Source: Clostridium_F caseinilyticum (GTDB lineage: Bacteria; Bacillota; Clostridia; Clostridiales; Clostridiaceae). From it: DNA of 64,000 nucleotides. The DNA lies in the NCBI RefSeq assembly GCF_046127645.1, contig NZ_CP175919.1. The stretch is one strand, 5' to 3'. This document shows, in pieces, positions 54,527 through 64,000 of this stretch (position 1 is the first letter of the stretch; every line of letters begins with the position of its first letter). Position numbers and translations under genes: made by a program. The notes beneath the pieces were generated by a model, which did no database searches, was not told the DNA's origin, and was given only the letters and a program-made list of their open reading frames with translations.

Positions 54527-56089
54527 ATGGACTTGAATTTACTTAAAGAAAATATAGAATGTGAACAATTACTTGGAGAAAACTTTGTTAATACCCCTGT
54601 AAAAGGGGAATATGTTATTCCAGATACTCATCCAGATGTTTATGAAGTACTTATGTTAGATGCAAAACCTTATATAACAAGCAAAGATGTTATGCAAGAT
54701 AAACTTTATATGGAGGGATATATAGACTATAATATATTGTATCTTGCAAAAGAAGAAGATAAAGGAGTGTTATATAATACTAGATATAGCACCAAATTTT
54801 CAAATGATATGCAGATAGCTGGTACGGAAAAAGACATGTTATGTGAAGCAGAATGTTTTGTTGAAGATATGTATTGTAAAATAGTTAACGAAAGAAAAAT
54901 ATCTATAGAAGGTATAGTTAGATTAAAAGGAGCAGTTTATAAGAAATATAATTTTGAAATAATAAAGGACTTAGATGCACTACAGGATATACAGATGCTT
55001 AGAAATCCAATTTCTATTGATAAAATAGCAGGAACAGCTACAGGAGAATTTTTAGTGAAAACTAATATAAAAATAGGAGCTGAAAAACCAGAAATAGGTA
55101 GTATATTAAAAACTAATTTAAATATTCATAAGAAGAAAATAACTGTATTGGATGATAAAGTGAATGTAGAAGCTTTTGCAAAAATAGAGTTAATATATAG
55201 GGCTAAGGACAGCAGAGATATCTATTATGTAATAGATGATATATTTATAGATAAGGAAGTAGGATTAGACGGAGTAAATTCTTTCATGGAAAGCTATACA
55301 GATTTTACTGTAGATGGAATAAACACAGATCCTAAAGAAGATGATTTGGGAGAAGTTAGAATTATAGAAGTAGAGGCACTTGTTAAATCTAATACAAGAG
55401 TTATGTATAAAAAAGAGATAGAACTTATAGAGGATATGTATTCACCTAATATGATGCTAAATATGAATAAGGAAGATTACGAATTAAATGTTATGCAGGG
55501 TCATTCTAAGAATGAATGCATAGTTAAAGAAAATATAGAAATAACATCAGATATGCCAGGTATAAGGGAAATAATAATGACAGAAGGAAAGGCGTATATA
55601 ACTGATAAAAAAATAGTAGAAGATAAGGTAGTTGTAGAAGGGGTTTTAAATGCAGAGGTTATGTATAAAACTACAGATGATGAAAAGTATATTTATACTT
55701 TAAAAGAAGATATACCATTTAGTTGTGCTGTAGACATACCAGGAGCTAAAATAGATATGGAATGCATGACAAAGGTTGTATTAGAAGATATAGAAGCTAA
55801 TATAGAAGCTAATACTGTAGCTATAAAAACCTTAATAGAAGTATATTCAAGAGTTAATTATACATCACACAAAGAGTTTTTAGTAAATGTGGATCCAATT
55901 GAGGAAGAAGTTCCTGAAAAGAAAGCTAGTATAACAATATATGTAGTACAACAAGGCGATACTCTTTGGAAAATAGCAAAAAGGTATTATACTACGGTAG
56001 ATAATTTAGTATTAATTAATGAAATCGATAATCCTGATGTTATAAAACCAGGACAAAAATTAATAATACCAGGCAAAGCTGTTATATAA
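54527..56089 (+). CDS. sipL: SipL-like spore coat morphogenesis protein (DUF3794 plus LysM)
   Basis: A 520-residue protein with repeated DUF3794 units (about 30-140, 170-280 and 330-430; each has a YxxxGxxxYxxxY-like beta pattern) and a C-terminal LysM domain (about 473-518: YVVQQGDTLWKIAKRYYTT to PGQKLIIP). This is the layout of SipL, which in C. difficile binds SpoIVA and encases the forespore. It is placed between veg and the cyanophycin genes. A terminator follows. Confidence 0.9.
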   Translation: MDLNLLKENIECEQLLGENFVNTPVKGEYVIPDTHPDVYEVLMLDAKPYITSKDVMQDKLYMEGYIDYNILYLAKEEDKGVLYNTRYSTKFSNDMQIAGTEKDMLCEAECFVEDMYCKIVNERKISIEGIVRLKGAVYKKYNFEIIKDLDALQDIQMLRNPISIDKIAGTATGEFLVKTNIKIGAEKPEIGSILKTNLNIHKKKITVLDDKVNVEAFAKIELIYRAKDSRDIYYVIDDIFIDKEVGLDGVNSFMESYTDFTVDGINTDPKEDDLGEVRIIEVEALVKSNTRVMYKKEIELIEDMYSPNMMLNMNKEDYELNVMQGHSKNECIVKENIEITSDMPGIREIIMTEGKAYITDKKIVEDKVVVEGVLNAEVMYKTTDDEKYIYTLKEDIPFSCAVDIPGAKIDMECMTKVVLEDIEANIEANTVAIKTLIEVYSRVNYTSHKEFLVNVDPIEEEVPEKKASITIYVVQQGDTLWKIAKRYYTTVDNLVLINEIDNPDVIKPGQKLIIPGKAVI

Positions 56090-56147
56090 TTAAATATACA
56101 TTGAATTTTTAATTTATGGAACAAATAAATATTAAATATATAAATAA

Positions 56148-56195
56148 AAAAACTCTTTATGACAATAATAAGTATTGTTATAAAGGGTTTTTTTG
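56148..56195 (+). terminator. Terminator after sipL
   Basis: A stem of about 20 bp (AAAAACTCTTTATGACAATA and its imperfect complement) followed by TTTTTTT. Confidence 0.85.
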
Positions 56196-56257
56196 TGCAT
56201 AAAAATAGTTTATATGGAAAAAATAAAAGATATATATAAAAGGAAGGGGTATGTATT

Positions 56258-57058
56258 TTGCAAAAAAAAATACAAGGTCACCTCATAATTATAGGAGGAG
56301 CTGAAGATAAAAAAAACGGTAAAGACATATTAAAAGAAGTATGTAAAAAAATAGATAAAGATAAAGATGAGCTATTAATAGCTACTGTAGCGTCTGAACT
56401 TCCAGAAGAATTGGGAGAAGAGTACACAAATATATTTAAAAACCTAGGAGTAAAAAATGTAAAAATATTAAATATAAATAATAGAAAAGATACACATTAT
56501 GAAGGAAATATAAGCTTGATTAAAAGTGCATCTCTTATATTCTTTACTGGTGGAGACCAGCTAAGAATAACAAGTTTATTAGGAGGAACACCACTTTATA
56601 GAGCATTAGACAAAGCTTACAAAGAGGGATGTATTTTTGTTGGAACATCAGCAGGAGCATCTGTTATGAGCGATACTATGGTAGTTTCTGGCTTAAATGA
56701 CGAATCGCCAAGAAAATGCACACTAAAAATGGCACCAGGATTATCACTTATAAAAGGAGTAATAATAGATCAACATTTTGCTCAAAGAGGAAGAATAGGA
56801 AGACTTTTAACCGGTATTGCAGAAAATCCTCAATGGTTAGGAATAGGTATAGATGAGGATACGGCTATTATTGTTAATCCAGAGGGGCAGTTTAAGGTAA
56901 TTGGATCTGGGGCAGTATATATAATAGATGGTACAGGGATAAGTGGCTCAAATGTTTCAGAACAGTATCCAGACGAAATACTATCTATATTTGATGTTAA
57001 ATTACATGTACTTAAAAATAGAGATAAGTTTGATTTAAATTATAGAAGGCCTATATAA
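56258..57058 (+). CDS. cphB: Cyanophycinase
   Basis: A serine-type exopeptidase that degrades cyanophycin to beta-Asp-Arg dipeptides. The 266-residue protein has FFTGGDQLR and the nucleophile elbow GTSAGAS (Ser131), with QHFAQRGRIGRL completing the active-site region. The TTG start is preceded by GGAAGGGG. cphA follows in the same operon. It lacks an N-terminal signal peptide, so it acts inside the cell. Confidence 0.93.
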   Translation: MQKKIQGHLIIIGGAEDKKNGKDILKEVCKKIDKDKDELLIATVASELPEELGEEYTNIFKNLGVKNVKILNINNRKDTHYEGNISLIKSASLIFFTGGDQLRITSLLGGTPLYRALDKAYKEGCIFVGTSAGASVMSDTMVVSGLNDESPRKCTLKMAPGLSLIKGVIIDQHFAQRGRIGRLLTGIAENPQWLGIGIDEDTAIIVNPEGQFKVIGSGAVYIIDGTGISGSNVSEQYPDEILSIFDVKLHVLKNRDKFDLNYRRPI

Positions 57059-57101
57059 CAAAGCATATATGTTTTTGGAAAAGAGGAGGAAATTTTATAA
57101 C

Positions 57102-59723
57102 ATGAAAATAGAAAATATAAGAGTATTTGAGGGACGAAATATTTATTCTCATAAAAAATGTATAAGAATGGATGTAGATTTAGAAGGATATAGCAATACA
57201 TCTAGTAAAGAAATAGACGGATTTAATGAAACTCTTTTGAATTATGTTCCAGAATTAAAAGATCATTGCTGTTGTGTAGGTAGAAAAGGTGGTTTTGTAG
57301 AAAGACTCTATGAAGGAACTTACTTATCTCATATATGTGAACATGTGATAATAGCATTACAAAATCGAATTGGTATAGATGTGAGTTATGGTAAGGCACG
57401 AGAAATAGAAAAAGAAAAATATTATATAATTTATCAATATAAATATAAAAATATGGCTATTGAATGCGGAAAGATAGCTGTAGATCTAATTAACAATCTA
57501 ATTAGTGGTAAAAAATACAATATAAAAACTAAGATAAAAGATTTAAAATATTTACTGAAATCAGAAGAACTTGGACCGAGCACTTTTTCTATAATAGAAG
57601 AGGCTAAAAAGAGGAATATTCCTATTACTAAAATAGGTGAAGAAAGTATGTTCCAATTAGGCTATGGTATAAAAGGTAAAATTATAGAAGCGACTATATG
57701 CAATAGCACTAGTGCTGTATCTGTAGATATAGCTTGTGACAAACTACTATCTAAAAATATATTGATGGATCAGTGCATACCTGTTGCTGAAGGATATAAA
57801 GTAAATAATTATATTGATTTATTGTTTAAGGCAGAGAGAATAGGTTATCCAGTGGTTTTAAAACCGCGTTTTGGAAATCAAGGTAAGGGTGTAATAGTAA
57901 ATATAAAAAATCAGAAAGAACTAGTAAATGCTTATAAAATAATAAATAATAAATTTCAAAATATAATGATAGAGAAATATATTAACGGTAAAGATTATAG
58001 AGCTTGTGTTGTAGATGGAAAGGTAGTGGCTGTGGCACAAAGAATTCCACCATACATAATAGGAAATGGAAAAAGCACCATTTATGAATTGATAAAAGAA
58101 TTAAATAGAGATGAAAGAAGAGGAGATGGACATGAAAAACCATTAACTAAAGTAAAAATAGATAAAGAACTTAAAAATAATATAAATAAAGTAGGATATA
58201 CTTTAGGACATATACTTCCTAAAGGAGATAAATTGGAATTAAGGCATAATGCTAATCTATCCACGGGAGGCGTGGCTGTAGATTGTACTGATTTAATATG
58301 CAACGAAACAAAAGAGGTTTGTGAGAGAGTTGCTAAAGCTATAGGTATAGATATATGTGGAATAGATATATGCTGTGGAGATATAAGTAAGCCTCTTAAT
58401 GATAATGAAGGTATAATGGAAGTGAATGCAGCACCTGGTATAAGAATGCATCAATATCCTTATAAAGGAGAAAGTAGAAATGTAGCAAAGGCTATAGTAG
58501 ATATGATGTTTAAAGAAGATAATGGAAATATACCTATTATATCAATTACAGGAACCAATGGAAAAACTACAACTACTAGACTGATAGCTCATACTTTAAG
58601 TCTCTCAGGCAAAAAGGTAGGAATGACAACTACTGGTGGTATATATGTAAATAATAAATGTATAGATAAAGGAGATACTACAGGATATTATAGTGCTAGG
58701 ACTGTATTAACTAATAAAGAGGTAGAAGTAGCTGTTTTAGAATTAGCCAGAGGAGGGTTAATTAAAGCTGGTTTACCTTATGATTTAGCAGATGTAGGTA
58801 TAATAACTAATGTTACAGAGGATCATTTAGGATTAGGAGGCATAAATACATTAGAAGACATGGGTTATGTTAAGGCATTAGTAGGAGAGGCTGTTAAAAA
58901 AGATGGATATGTAGTAATAAATGCTGATGATGAAGCTAGCATAAACATTATAGATAGGATGAAAAGCAGAATTGTATTATTTACTAAGAATAAAAATAAT
59001 CCTATTATATCCCAATATTTAAACAATGAAAATTTAGTGTTATATTTAGATGAGGATACTATATATTTGCAGAAGTTAAATCAAAATCAAGCCATAATAA
59101 ATGTTAATAAAGTACCTATAACTTTAAGGGGAAAATTAACTTATAATGTAGAAAATATAATGGCAGCTATGGCAGCATTGATAGCATTAGGATTGGATAT
59201 AAACACCATTAGACAAGGGTTAGAAAGTTTTAGTAATGAAGAGCAAAATCCAGGTAGATTTAATGTATATGATGTACATGGAACAAATGTAATATTAGAT
59301 TACGGACATAATATTGATGGATATAAAGTAGTTTTGGAAAGTGTAAAAAAGATGAATAATAAAAGAATAATAGGAGTTGTAGGAGTACCGGGAGATAGAA
59401 CTGACAGTAGTACATTAAAAGTAGGTAATATTTGTGGAGAAAACTTTGATTATATTTATATAAAGGAAGATAGAGATAAAAGAGGAAGAAAAAATGGAGA
59501 AATAGCAGATTTACTAAAAAAGGGAGTTTTAGAAACTGGATTTAAAAATTCTAATATAAGCGTAGTATTAGATGAGGAAGAAGCACTCAAAAAAGCCATA
59601 GATTTTTCAGAACCAGGAGATTTAGTTATAATGTTTTTTGAAGAATTTGAACCTGCTGCAAATATTGTAAAAGAAAAAATAAAAAAAGGAAAATTAACAA
59701 AAAATAATACAGCTTTAGCATAA
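57102..59723 (+). CDS. cphA: Cyanophycin synthetase
   Basis: Polymerises aspartate and arginine into cyanophycin using ATP. The 873-residue protein has an N-terminal domain, an ATP-grasp domain (about 210-465; VLKPRFGNQGKGVIVNI and NAAPGIRMHQYP), and a Mur-ligase-like domain (about 475 onward) with P-loop ITGTNGKTTTTRLIAH and LDYGHNIDGY. The start is ATG 57102; AGGAGG is 12 bases upstream, a little far. Work in C. perfringens has linked cyanophycin to spore assembly, which fits the sporulation neighbourhood. Confidence 0.95.
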   Translation: MKIENIRVFEGRNIYSHKKCIRMDVDLEGYSNTSSKEIDGFNETLLNYVPELKDHCCCVGRKGGFVERLYEGTYLSHICEHVIIALQNRIGIDVSYGKAREIEKEKYYIIYQYKYKNMAIECGKIAVDLINNLISGKKYNIKTKIKDLKYLLKSEELGPSTFSIIEEAKKRNIPITKIGEESMFQLGYGIKGKIIEATICNSTSAVSVDIACDKLLSKNILMDQCIPVAEGYKVNNYIDLLFKAERIGYPVVLKPRFGNQGKGVIVNIKNQKELVNAYKIINNKFQNIMIEKYINGKDYRACVVDGKVVAVAQRIPPYIIGNGKSTIYELIKELNRDERRGDGHEKPLTKVKIDKELKNNINKVGYTLGHILPKGDKLELRHNANLSTGGVAVDCTDLICNETKEVCERVAKAIGIDICGIDICCGDISKPLNDNEGIMEVNAAPGIRMHQYPYKGESRNVAKAIVDMMFKEDNGNIPIISITGTNGKTTTTRLIAHTLSLSGKKVGMTTTGGIYVNNKCIDKGDTTGYYSARTVLTNKEVEVAVLELARGGLIKAGLPYDLADVGIITNVTEDHLGLGGINTLEDMGYVKALVGEAVKKDGYVVINADDEASINIIDRMKSRIVLFTKNKNNPIISQYLNNENLVLYLDEDTIYLQKLNQNQAIINVNKVPITLRGKLTYNVENIMAAMAALIALGLDINTIRQGLESFSNEEQNPGRFNVYDVHGTNVILDYGHNIDGYKVVLESVKKMNNKRIIGVVGVPGDRTDSSTLKVGNICGENFDYIYIKEDRDKRGRKNGEIADLLKKGVLETGFKNSNISVVLDEEEALKKAIDFSEPGDLVIMFFEEFEPAANIVKEKIKKGKLTKNNTALA

Positions 59724-59772
59724 AATTAAAGCTACAATTTATGAATATCATGATTGTAGCTTTAATTTTTTT
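59722..59772 (+). terminator. Terminator after cphA
   Basis: AAATTAAAGCTACAAT faces ATTGTAGCTTTAATTT with a loop of about 13 bases and a T-run. Confidence 0.85.
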
Positions 59773-59821
59773 GATGTATCATATATTTTATAGTATAAAT
59801 ATATTTTTTTGGAGGAATAAG

Positions 59822-60664
59822 ATGTTATCAAAAGCTTATGCTAAAATAAATTTATCTTTAGATGTAATAGGAAAAAGAAAAGATGGATATCATCTTTTAA
59901 AGATGTTAATGCAAACTATAGATCTGTATGATTTAATAGAAATAAAAAAAATAAAAAAAGGTATAATATTAGAGTGTGATAGAGAGTATATACCTAAAGA
60001 TAGGAGAAATCTAGCATATAAGGCAGCAGAACTATTTCTAAATAGATACAATATAGAGTCAGGAGTTAGAATAAATATAACTAAAAACATACCAGTAGCA
60101 GCAGGATTGGCAGGGGGAAGCACAGATGCTGCTGCAGTTTTAAAAACAATGAGAGATATATTTAAACCAGATATAACTAATGAAGAATTAAAAGAAATAG
60201 CTTTAAACATAGGTGCAGATGTTCCCTTTTGCATAGAAGGAGGAACAGCTCTTTGCGAAGGCATAGGTGAAAAGATAACTCCTATAAGAAATTTTAGAAA
60301 TCAAATATTAGTATTAGTTAAACCTAATTTTGGAGTATCTACTAAAGAGGTATATAATAATTTAAAAATAGAAAAGATATATATTCATCCTAATACAACA
60401 AAATTAATAGAATATATAGAACAAAATGATTTAAAATCTGTATCTAGAAATATGAGAAATGTTTTAGAAAATGTTACATTAAGAAAATATAAGACATTAA
60501 ATTCTATAAAGAATAGTTTTATAGAATTAGGTGCATTAGGGAGCATGATGAGTGGTAGTGGGCCAAGTGTATTTGGAGTATTTGATGATATGTTAAAAGC
60601 ACAGGTTTGCTATGATAATATGAAAGAACAATATAAAGAAGTATTTATAACAAGAACAATATAA
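59822..60664 (+). CDS. ispE: 4-diphosphocytidyl-2-C-methyl-D-erythritol kinase
   Basis: Phosphorylates CDP-ME in the MEP isoprenoid pathway. The 280-residue GHMP kinase has AYAKINLSLDVIGKRKDGYH, the ATP-binding PVAAGLAGGSTDAAAVL and the GSGPSVFG loop. ATG 59822 is supported by GGAGGAA; the terminator of cphA occupies the sequence before it. The gene is in its Bacillus-like position downstream of veg. Confidence 0.96.
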   Translation: MLSKAYAKINLSLDVIGKRKDGYHLLKMLMQTIDLYDLIEIKKIKKGIILECDREYIPKDRRNLAYKAAELFLNRYNIESGVRINITKNIPVAAGLAGGSTDAAAVLKTMRDIFKPDITNEELKEIALNIGADVPFCIEGGTALCEGIGEKITPIRNFRNQILVLVKPNFGVSTKEVYNNLKIEKIYIHPNTTKLIEYIEQNDLKSVSRNMRNVLENVTLRKYKTLNSIKNSFIELGALGSMMSGSGPSVFGVFDDMLKAQVCYDNMKEQYKEVFITRTI

Positions 60665-60673
60665 AATATTATT

Positions 60674-60722
60674 TAAAGGCCATAGAAATATATTTTTTAG
60701 AATTATTTCTATGGCCTTTTTA
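60674..60722 (+). terminator. First terminator after ispE
   Basis: AAAGGCCATAGAAAT faces ATTTCTATGGCCTTTT. Confidence 0.85.
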
Positions 60723-60725
60723 TGC

Positions 60726-60764
60726 AAAACTTTAACTATTTAGATATATAGTTAAAGTTTTTAC
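60726..60764 (+). terminator. Second, tandem terminator after ispE
   Basis: AAAACTTTAACTAT faces ATAGTTAAAGTTTT then TAC. It is unusual to have two full hairpins in a row. Confidence 0.7.
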
Positions 60765-60835
60765 TTAAATGAATAAATTAAAGGTGTCAAGGAAAAAATA
60801 CTTTAGAACTAATTTTTTATCTACAGGAGGATTTT

Positions 60836-61033
60836 ATGGAAAAGGTAATAGGCATATTTGATAATTACTTTCTAGTTTTAGTATTAATTGAAGGGTGTAT
60901 TAGTATATTTATAGATGCTCCTTCTTTTAAAGAATCAAATATGATAAAAAGTTATAAACAATCTAGATATATTAGTATTTTTATTATAATTATAAGTTTA
61001 ATATTATATATTCTGCAAGGAATATTGTTTTAA
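60836..61033 (+). CDS. Small two-helix membrane protein ahead of the gerA operon
   Basis: A 65-residue protein with two membrane segments (about 11-26 and 46-62) joined by a charged loop. It has a good AGGAGG box and precedes the germinant receptor gene by 62 bases in the same direction. I believe clostridial genomes carry this as an uncharacterised small family beside germination genes, but its role is unknown. Confidence 0.75.
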   Translation: MEKVIGIFDNYFLVLVLIEGCISIFIDAPSFKESNMIKSYKQSRYISIFIIIISLILYILQGILF

Positions 61034-61095
61034 AGCAGTGTATTTCTTAAAATCTAGTATTTTGAAGGTTAGTTCTTTTAAAAGGAGTGTAAGAA

Positions 61096-62616
61096 ATGAA
61101 GGAAACAGTTAGGGATGAAATATATATAAATATAGACAAAAATATAAAATATATAAAAGAATTACTGGAAGGTAGTTCTGATATAGTTTTTAGAGAATTT
61201 TTAATAGGAAATAAGAAAGCTTTTATGGTGTATATAGATGGTATGTCAGACAAAAGTTTATTAAATGATTATGTCTTAGAATCTCTTATGTTGGAGTCAG
61301 AAAAATTAAGCAATCTAGACGATATTAAAAATAAAATTTTAAATAAAAGAGATAAATGGGAGAATAAGTACAGTGGAGATACTATTAAAAATAAAATTTT
61401 AACAGTAACAGATTTATCAGAACAAGAAGAGTTAGGCAAAGCTATAGATTTAGTATTATCAGGAGATACTTTGTTATTAATAGATGGAATGGATAAAGCT
61501 TATGTAATAGCTACAAGGTCTTGGCCTGTTAGGGGAATTGGAGAGCCAGATTCAGAGACAGTAATAAAAGGAAGTAGAGATGGGTTTACAGAAACTATAA
61601 GATTTAATACTGCTTTGATAAGAAGAAGAATAAGAGATACTAGATTAAAAATAGAATCTAAAAAGTTAGGAGTAAGATCTAAAACAGATATAGTTATTAT
61701 GTACATAGAAGATATTGTAAATGAAGATGTTTTAAATAATTTAAATCATAGATTAGATAAAATAAAAATTGATGCTATATTGGAAAGTGGATATGTGGAA
61801 CAACTCATAGAGGATAATAAGTGGTCTATATTTCCCACAACTAAAAATACAGAGAGACCAGATGTAGTAGCTTCAGCTTTATATGAAGGTAAAGTAGCTA
61901 TTTTAGTTGATAATTCGCCTTTTGCCATTATAGTTCCTACTACCTTACCAAGTTTGTTTCAGTCTCCAGATGATTATTATCAAAAATGGATATATTCCTC
62001 AATAATAAGAATTATAAGGTTATTCTCTATAATTATTGGTGTAATATTGCCAGCTATGTATGTGGCAGTGACTTCTTATCACAGCGCAATAATACCAACT
62101 AAATTAGCTTATTTTATAGCATCATCTAGAGAAGGGGTACCTTTCCCAGCTTATATGGAGGCTATAATAATGGAAATTAGCTTGACATTATTAATGGAAT
62201 CTATAGTCAGGTTACCAAAACCTGTGGGGTCTACGATAGGTATTGTTGGGGGGTTAATAATAGGTCAGGCAGCAGTATCAGCAGGTATTGTAAGTCCTAT
62301 AATGATAATTATTGTTTCTATAACAGCTATAACAAGTTTTACAGCTCCAAGTTATGAAGTAAGTTCTTCTTTTAGAATAATTAGATTTTTATTAATTATC
62401 GCAGCATCTTTTTTAGGCTTGTATGGGATAGTTTTAGGTTTAATAGTAGTTCTAGTACACTTAGTAAGGCTAAAAAGCTTTGGAATACCTTATTTATCGC
62501 CTATTGTTAATCCAAGTATCAGTGATTTTAAAGACATGTATATAAGGGCACCTATAAGATTTTTTAAAAAAAGACCAGATTATATGAAAACTGAAGATAA
62601 GATAAGACAAAGATAA
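61096..62616 (+). CDS. gerA: Spore germinant receptor subunit A
   Basis: The A subunit of a GerA-type nutrient receptor in the spore inner membrane. The 506-residue protein has a soluble N-terminal half with DTLLLIDGMDKAYVIATRSWPVRGI, EPDSETVIKGSRDGFTETIRFNTALIRRRIRD and NTERPDVVASALYEGKVAILVDNSPFAI, and a C-terminal half with several membrane helices. GGAGTG precedes the ATG. The B and C subunits follow. The germinant cannot be told from sequence. Confidence 0.95.
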   Translation: MKETVRDEIYINIDKNIKYIKELLEGSSDIVFREFLIGNKKAFMVYIDGMSDKSLLNDYVLESLMLESEKLSNLDDIKNKILNKRDKWENKYSGDTIKNKILTVTDLSEQEELGKAIDLVLSGDTLLLIDGMDKAYVIATRSWPVRGIGEPDSETVIKGSRDGFTETIRFNTALIRRRIRDTRLKIESKKLGVRSKTDIVIMYIEDIVNEDVLNNLNHRLDKIKIDAILESGYVEQLIEDNKWSIFPTTKNTERPDVVASALYEGKVAILVDNSPFAIIVPTTLPSLFQSPDDYYQKWIYSSIIRIIRLFSIIIGVILPAMYVAVTSYHSAIIPTKLAYFIASSREGVPFPAYMEAIIMEISLTLLMESIVRLPKPVGSTIGIVGGLIIGQAAVSAGIVSPIMIIIVSITAITSFTAPSYEVSSSFRIIRFLLIIAASFLGLYGIVLGLIVVLVHLVRLKSFGIPYLSPIVNPSISDFKDMYIRAPIRFFKKRPDYMKTEDKIRQR

Positions 62617-62635
62617 GATAGATTTGGAGGAATTA

Positions 62636-63739
62636 GTGTTGAGGGATGAAAACTTTGTAACATCTTATAGTTTATTTGCTACTATTATAACTACTGTTAT
62701 TGGTATAAGTGTATTTTCTTATGCTAGTGATCTCTCGAATATAGTTGGAAATGATGGCTGGATAGTAATAATAATAAGTACTTTAATTAGCTTTATTTTA
62801 GTATACATTATGTATTTAATAATAAAGCTTAATAATTATAATGAATTTTATGAAATAATAAATTATAATTTTGGAACAATCCTAGGAAAATTTATAGCTT
62901 TAAGTTTAATTATTTATAATATTATATATATATCTAGTGGATTAAGAATTTTTATAGAGGAAATGAAATTATATTTATTAGAAAAAACTCCTACAGAATT
63001 TTTGATGATTATTAGCATAATTGTAGCTACTTATCTTATAAGGGGAGAGGTAGATACCCTTGTGAAATTTAATGAAGTAGTTTTTTGGGTTAGTTTTATA
63101 CCTATTATATTTGTATTAATGTTTGCTTTTTATCAGGGGGATTTTACTAATTTATTACCTGTATTGCAAAATAAACCTGAAAACTATATGACTGCTATTT
63201 GGAGCACTATAAATAGATTTAATGGAATAGAGATTATATTTTTATTATTACCTTTTATGAAAAAAAAGAATAAGACGCCAAAGATACTATTTAAAAGCTT
63301 GTTTTTCATAGGTATTTTCTATATATTTGTAGTAATTTTATCTATAGCTATGTTTTCTACAGAACAGGTAAAATTAATGCTTTGGCCAGGAATAACAATG
63401 ATAAAATCCATAGATATACCAGGTACGTTTATAGAAAGATGGGAAGGTATAATTATGGCCATATGGGCATTGTTTTTCTTTACTACATTTACTAATTTGT
63501 ATTATTTTTCAGCAGATGTATTAAAAAATATGTTGTGCATAGAAGATATAAAGATATCATCTTTAATTATAGTACCATTTGTATATGTTATTGCACTATA
63601 TCCTGAAAATGTTGCACAGGTAATTGATATAAGTACAAATTTAATGCCTATATTGTTTATTTTAAATATAGTGATTGTGCCTATAATTTTATATCTAATA
63701 AGTAAGCTTAAATTAAATAAAGGAAAGAAACAATATTAG
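62636..63739 (+). CDS. gerB: Spore germinant receptor subunit B (amino-acid permease-like)
   Basis: A 368-residue ten-helix protein of the APC-superfamily GerAB group, thought to bind the germinant. It opens with SYSLFATIITTVIGISVFSYASDLS and has RGEVDTLVKFNEVVFWVS and WPGITMIKSIDIPGTFIERWEG. GGAGG at 62626-62630 is 5 bases before GTG 62636 and 8 bases before TTG 62639; either may start it. It lies 20 bases after the A subunit. Confidence 0.93.
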   Translation: MLRDENFVTSYSLFATIITTVIGISVFSYASDLSNIVGNDGWIVIIISTLISFILVYIMYLIIKLNNYNEFYEIINYNFGTILGKFIALSLIIYNIIYISSGLRIFIEEMKLYLLEKTPTEFLMIISIIVATYLIRGEVDTLVKFNEVVFWVSFIPIIFVLMFAFYQGDFTNLLPVLQNKPENYMTAIWSTINRFNGIEIIFLLLPFMKKKNKTPKILFKSLFFIGIFYIFVVILSIAMFSTEQVKLMLWPGITMIKSIDIPGTFIERWEGIIMAIWALFFFTTFTNLYYFSADVLKNMLCIEDIKISSLIIVPFVYVIALYPENVAQVIDISTNLMPILFILNIVIVPIILYLISKLKLNKGKKQY

Positions 63740-63782
63740 AAATAAGTATAAGCATAAATATATATTTGGGAGTTGTTATATT

Positions 63783-64000
63783 ATGAAATCAAAAAAATAC
63801 TTAACTATAATGCTTATATTATCAACTATGTGCATGACAGGATGCTGGAATAGGGTAGAAATTGATAAAAAAGCATTTGTTTCTATTCTGGGAGTAGATT
63901 CAGCAAATGACATAGGAAAAGAAAAACAATTGGAAAAAATAAGTCCTAATGCATCCTTTACAGGAAGTAAATTTGATAAAATTAAGGTAACCTACGCTTT
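63783..64000 (+). CDS. gerC: Spore germinant receptor subunit C, N-terminal part
   Basis: Lipoprotein subunit of the GerA-type receptor; the frame runs off the right edge after about 72 codons. It has a signal peptide and lipobox MTGC (Cys21), followed by WNRVEIDKKAFVSILGVD, the conserved start of GerAC proteins. GGGAG precedes the ATG. The stretch from about residue 42 is low in recognisable motifs. Confidence 0.92.
   Translation, partial: MKSKKYLTIMLILSTMCMTGCWNRVEIDKKAFVSILGVDSANDIGKEKQLEKISPNASFTGSKFDKIKVTYA

Overview
The window is a low-GC, AT-rich chromosomal stretch from a spore-forming Clostridium. Gene content points to the Clostridium botulinum group I / C. sporogenes lineage: SpmA/SpmB, YabG, a SipL-like coat morphogenesis protein, CotS-family proteins, a gerA-type germinant receptor operon, class III (anaerobic) ribonucleotide reductase, and T-box control of aminoacyl-tRNA synthetases. 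No tRNA, rRNA, insertion sequence, prophage or CRISPR array was seen. The species call is inference from gene content.

Layout. 1-5.5 kb: tail of arginine deiminase, ispF, a small unknown gene, an AT-rich gap carrying several DnaA-box-like sequences, a lipoprotein polysaccharide deacetylase, a zinc-ribbon protein, spmA-spmB and a MATE transporter. 5.6-14.5 kb: a family 4 uracil-DNA glycosylase with a MarR regulator, then T-box-metG, a DUF445 protein, tatD, a G5/3D (YabE-like) protein, rnmV and ksgA. 14.5-53 kb: an unrelated block with an unknown 406-residue protein, two cell-surface proteins, a MacAB-like efflux operon, an Mrp ATPase, a ferredoxin, decayed genes, a GGDEF protein, MgtC, nrdDG, a PadR pair, an MBL-fold hydrolase, T-box-ileS, a LacI-type regulator, a 1348-residue helicase with a degenerate nuclease domain, a mannose-1-phosphate guanylyltransferase, larC-larE-larB, a radical SAM protein, a solute-binding protein, and a spore-coat island of two GT4 glycosyltransferases, three CotS kinase-like proteins, one CotS pseudokinase and a small coiled-coil protein. 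53-64 kb: yabG, veg, sipL-like, cphB-cphA, ispE and the start of a gerA operon.

The order metG-tatD-yabE-rnmV-ksgA ... yabG-veg ... ispE is the one known from Bacillus subtilis near the origin. Here it is split by about 38.6 kb between ksgA and yabG, and the spore-coat island is the part of that insert next to yabG.

How the genes work together. A sporulation theme runs through the right end: coat saccharide/kinase island, coat protease YabG, coat scaffold SipL, cyanophycin synthesis and degradation, and germinant receptor. A translation/RNA maturation theme runs through metG, rnmV, ksgA and ileS, with perfect or near-perfect vegetative promoters. The nickel-pincer cofactor genes larC, larE and larB are present, but no larA lies in the window.

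The strongest candidates for something undescribed are the CotS/GT4 island with its N-lobe-less pseudokinase, the DnaA-box cluster at 1.2-1.5 kb, the helicase whose nuclease domain has lost its active-site glutamate, and the 9.2 kb inverted-repeat element.
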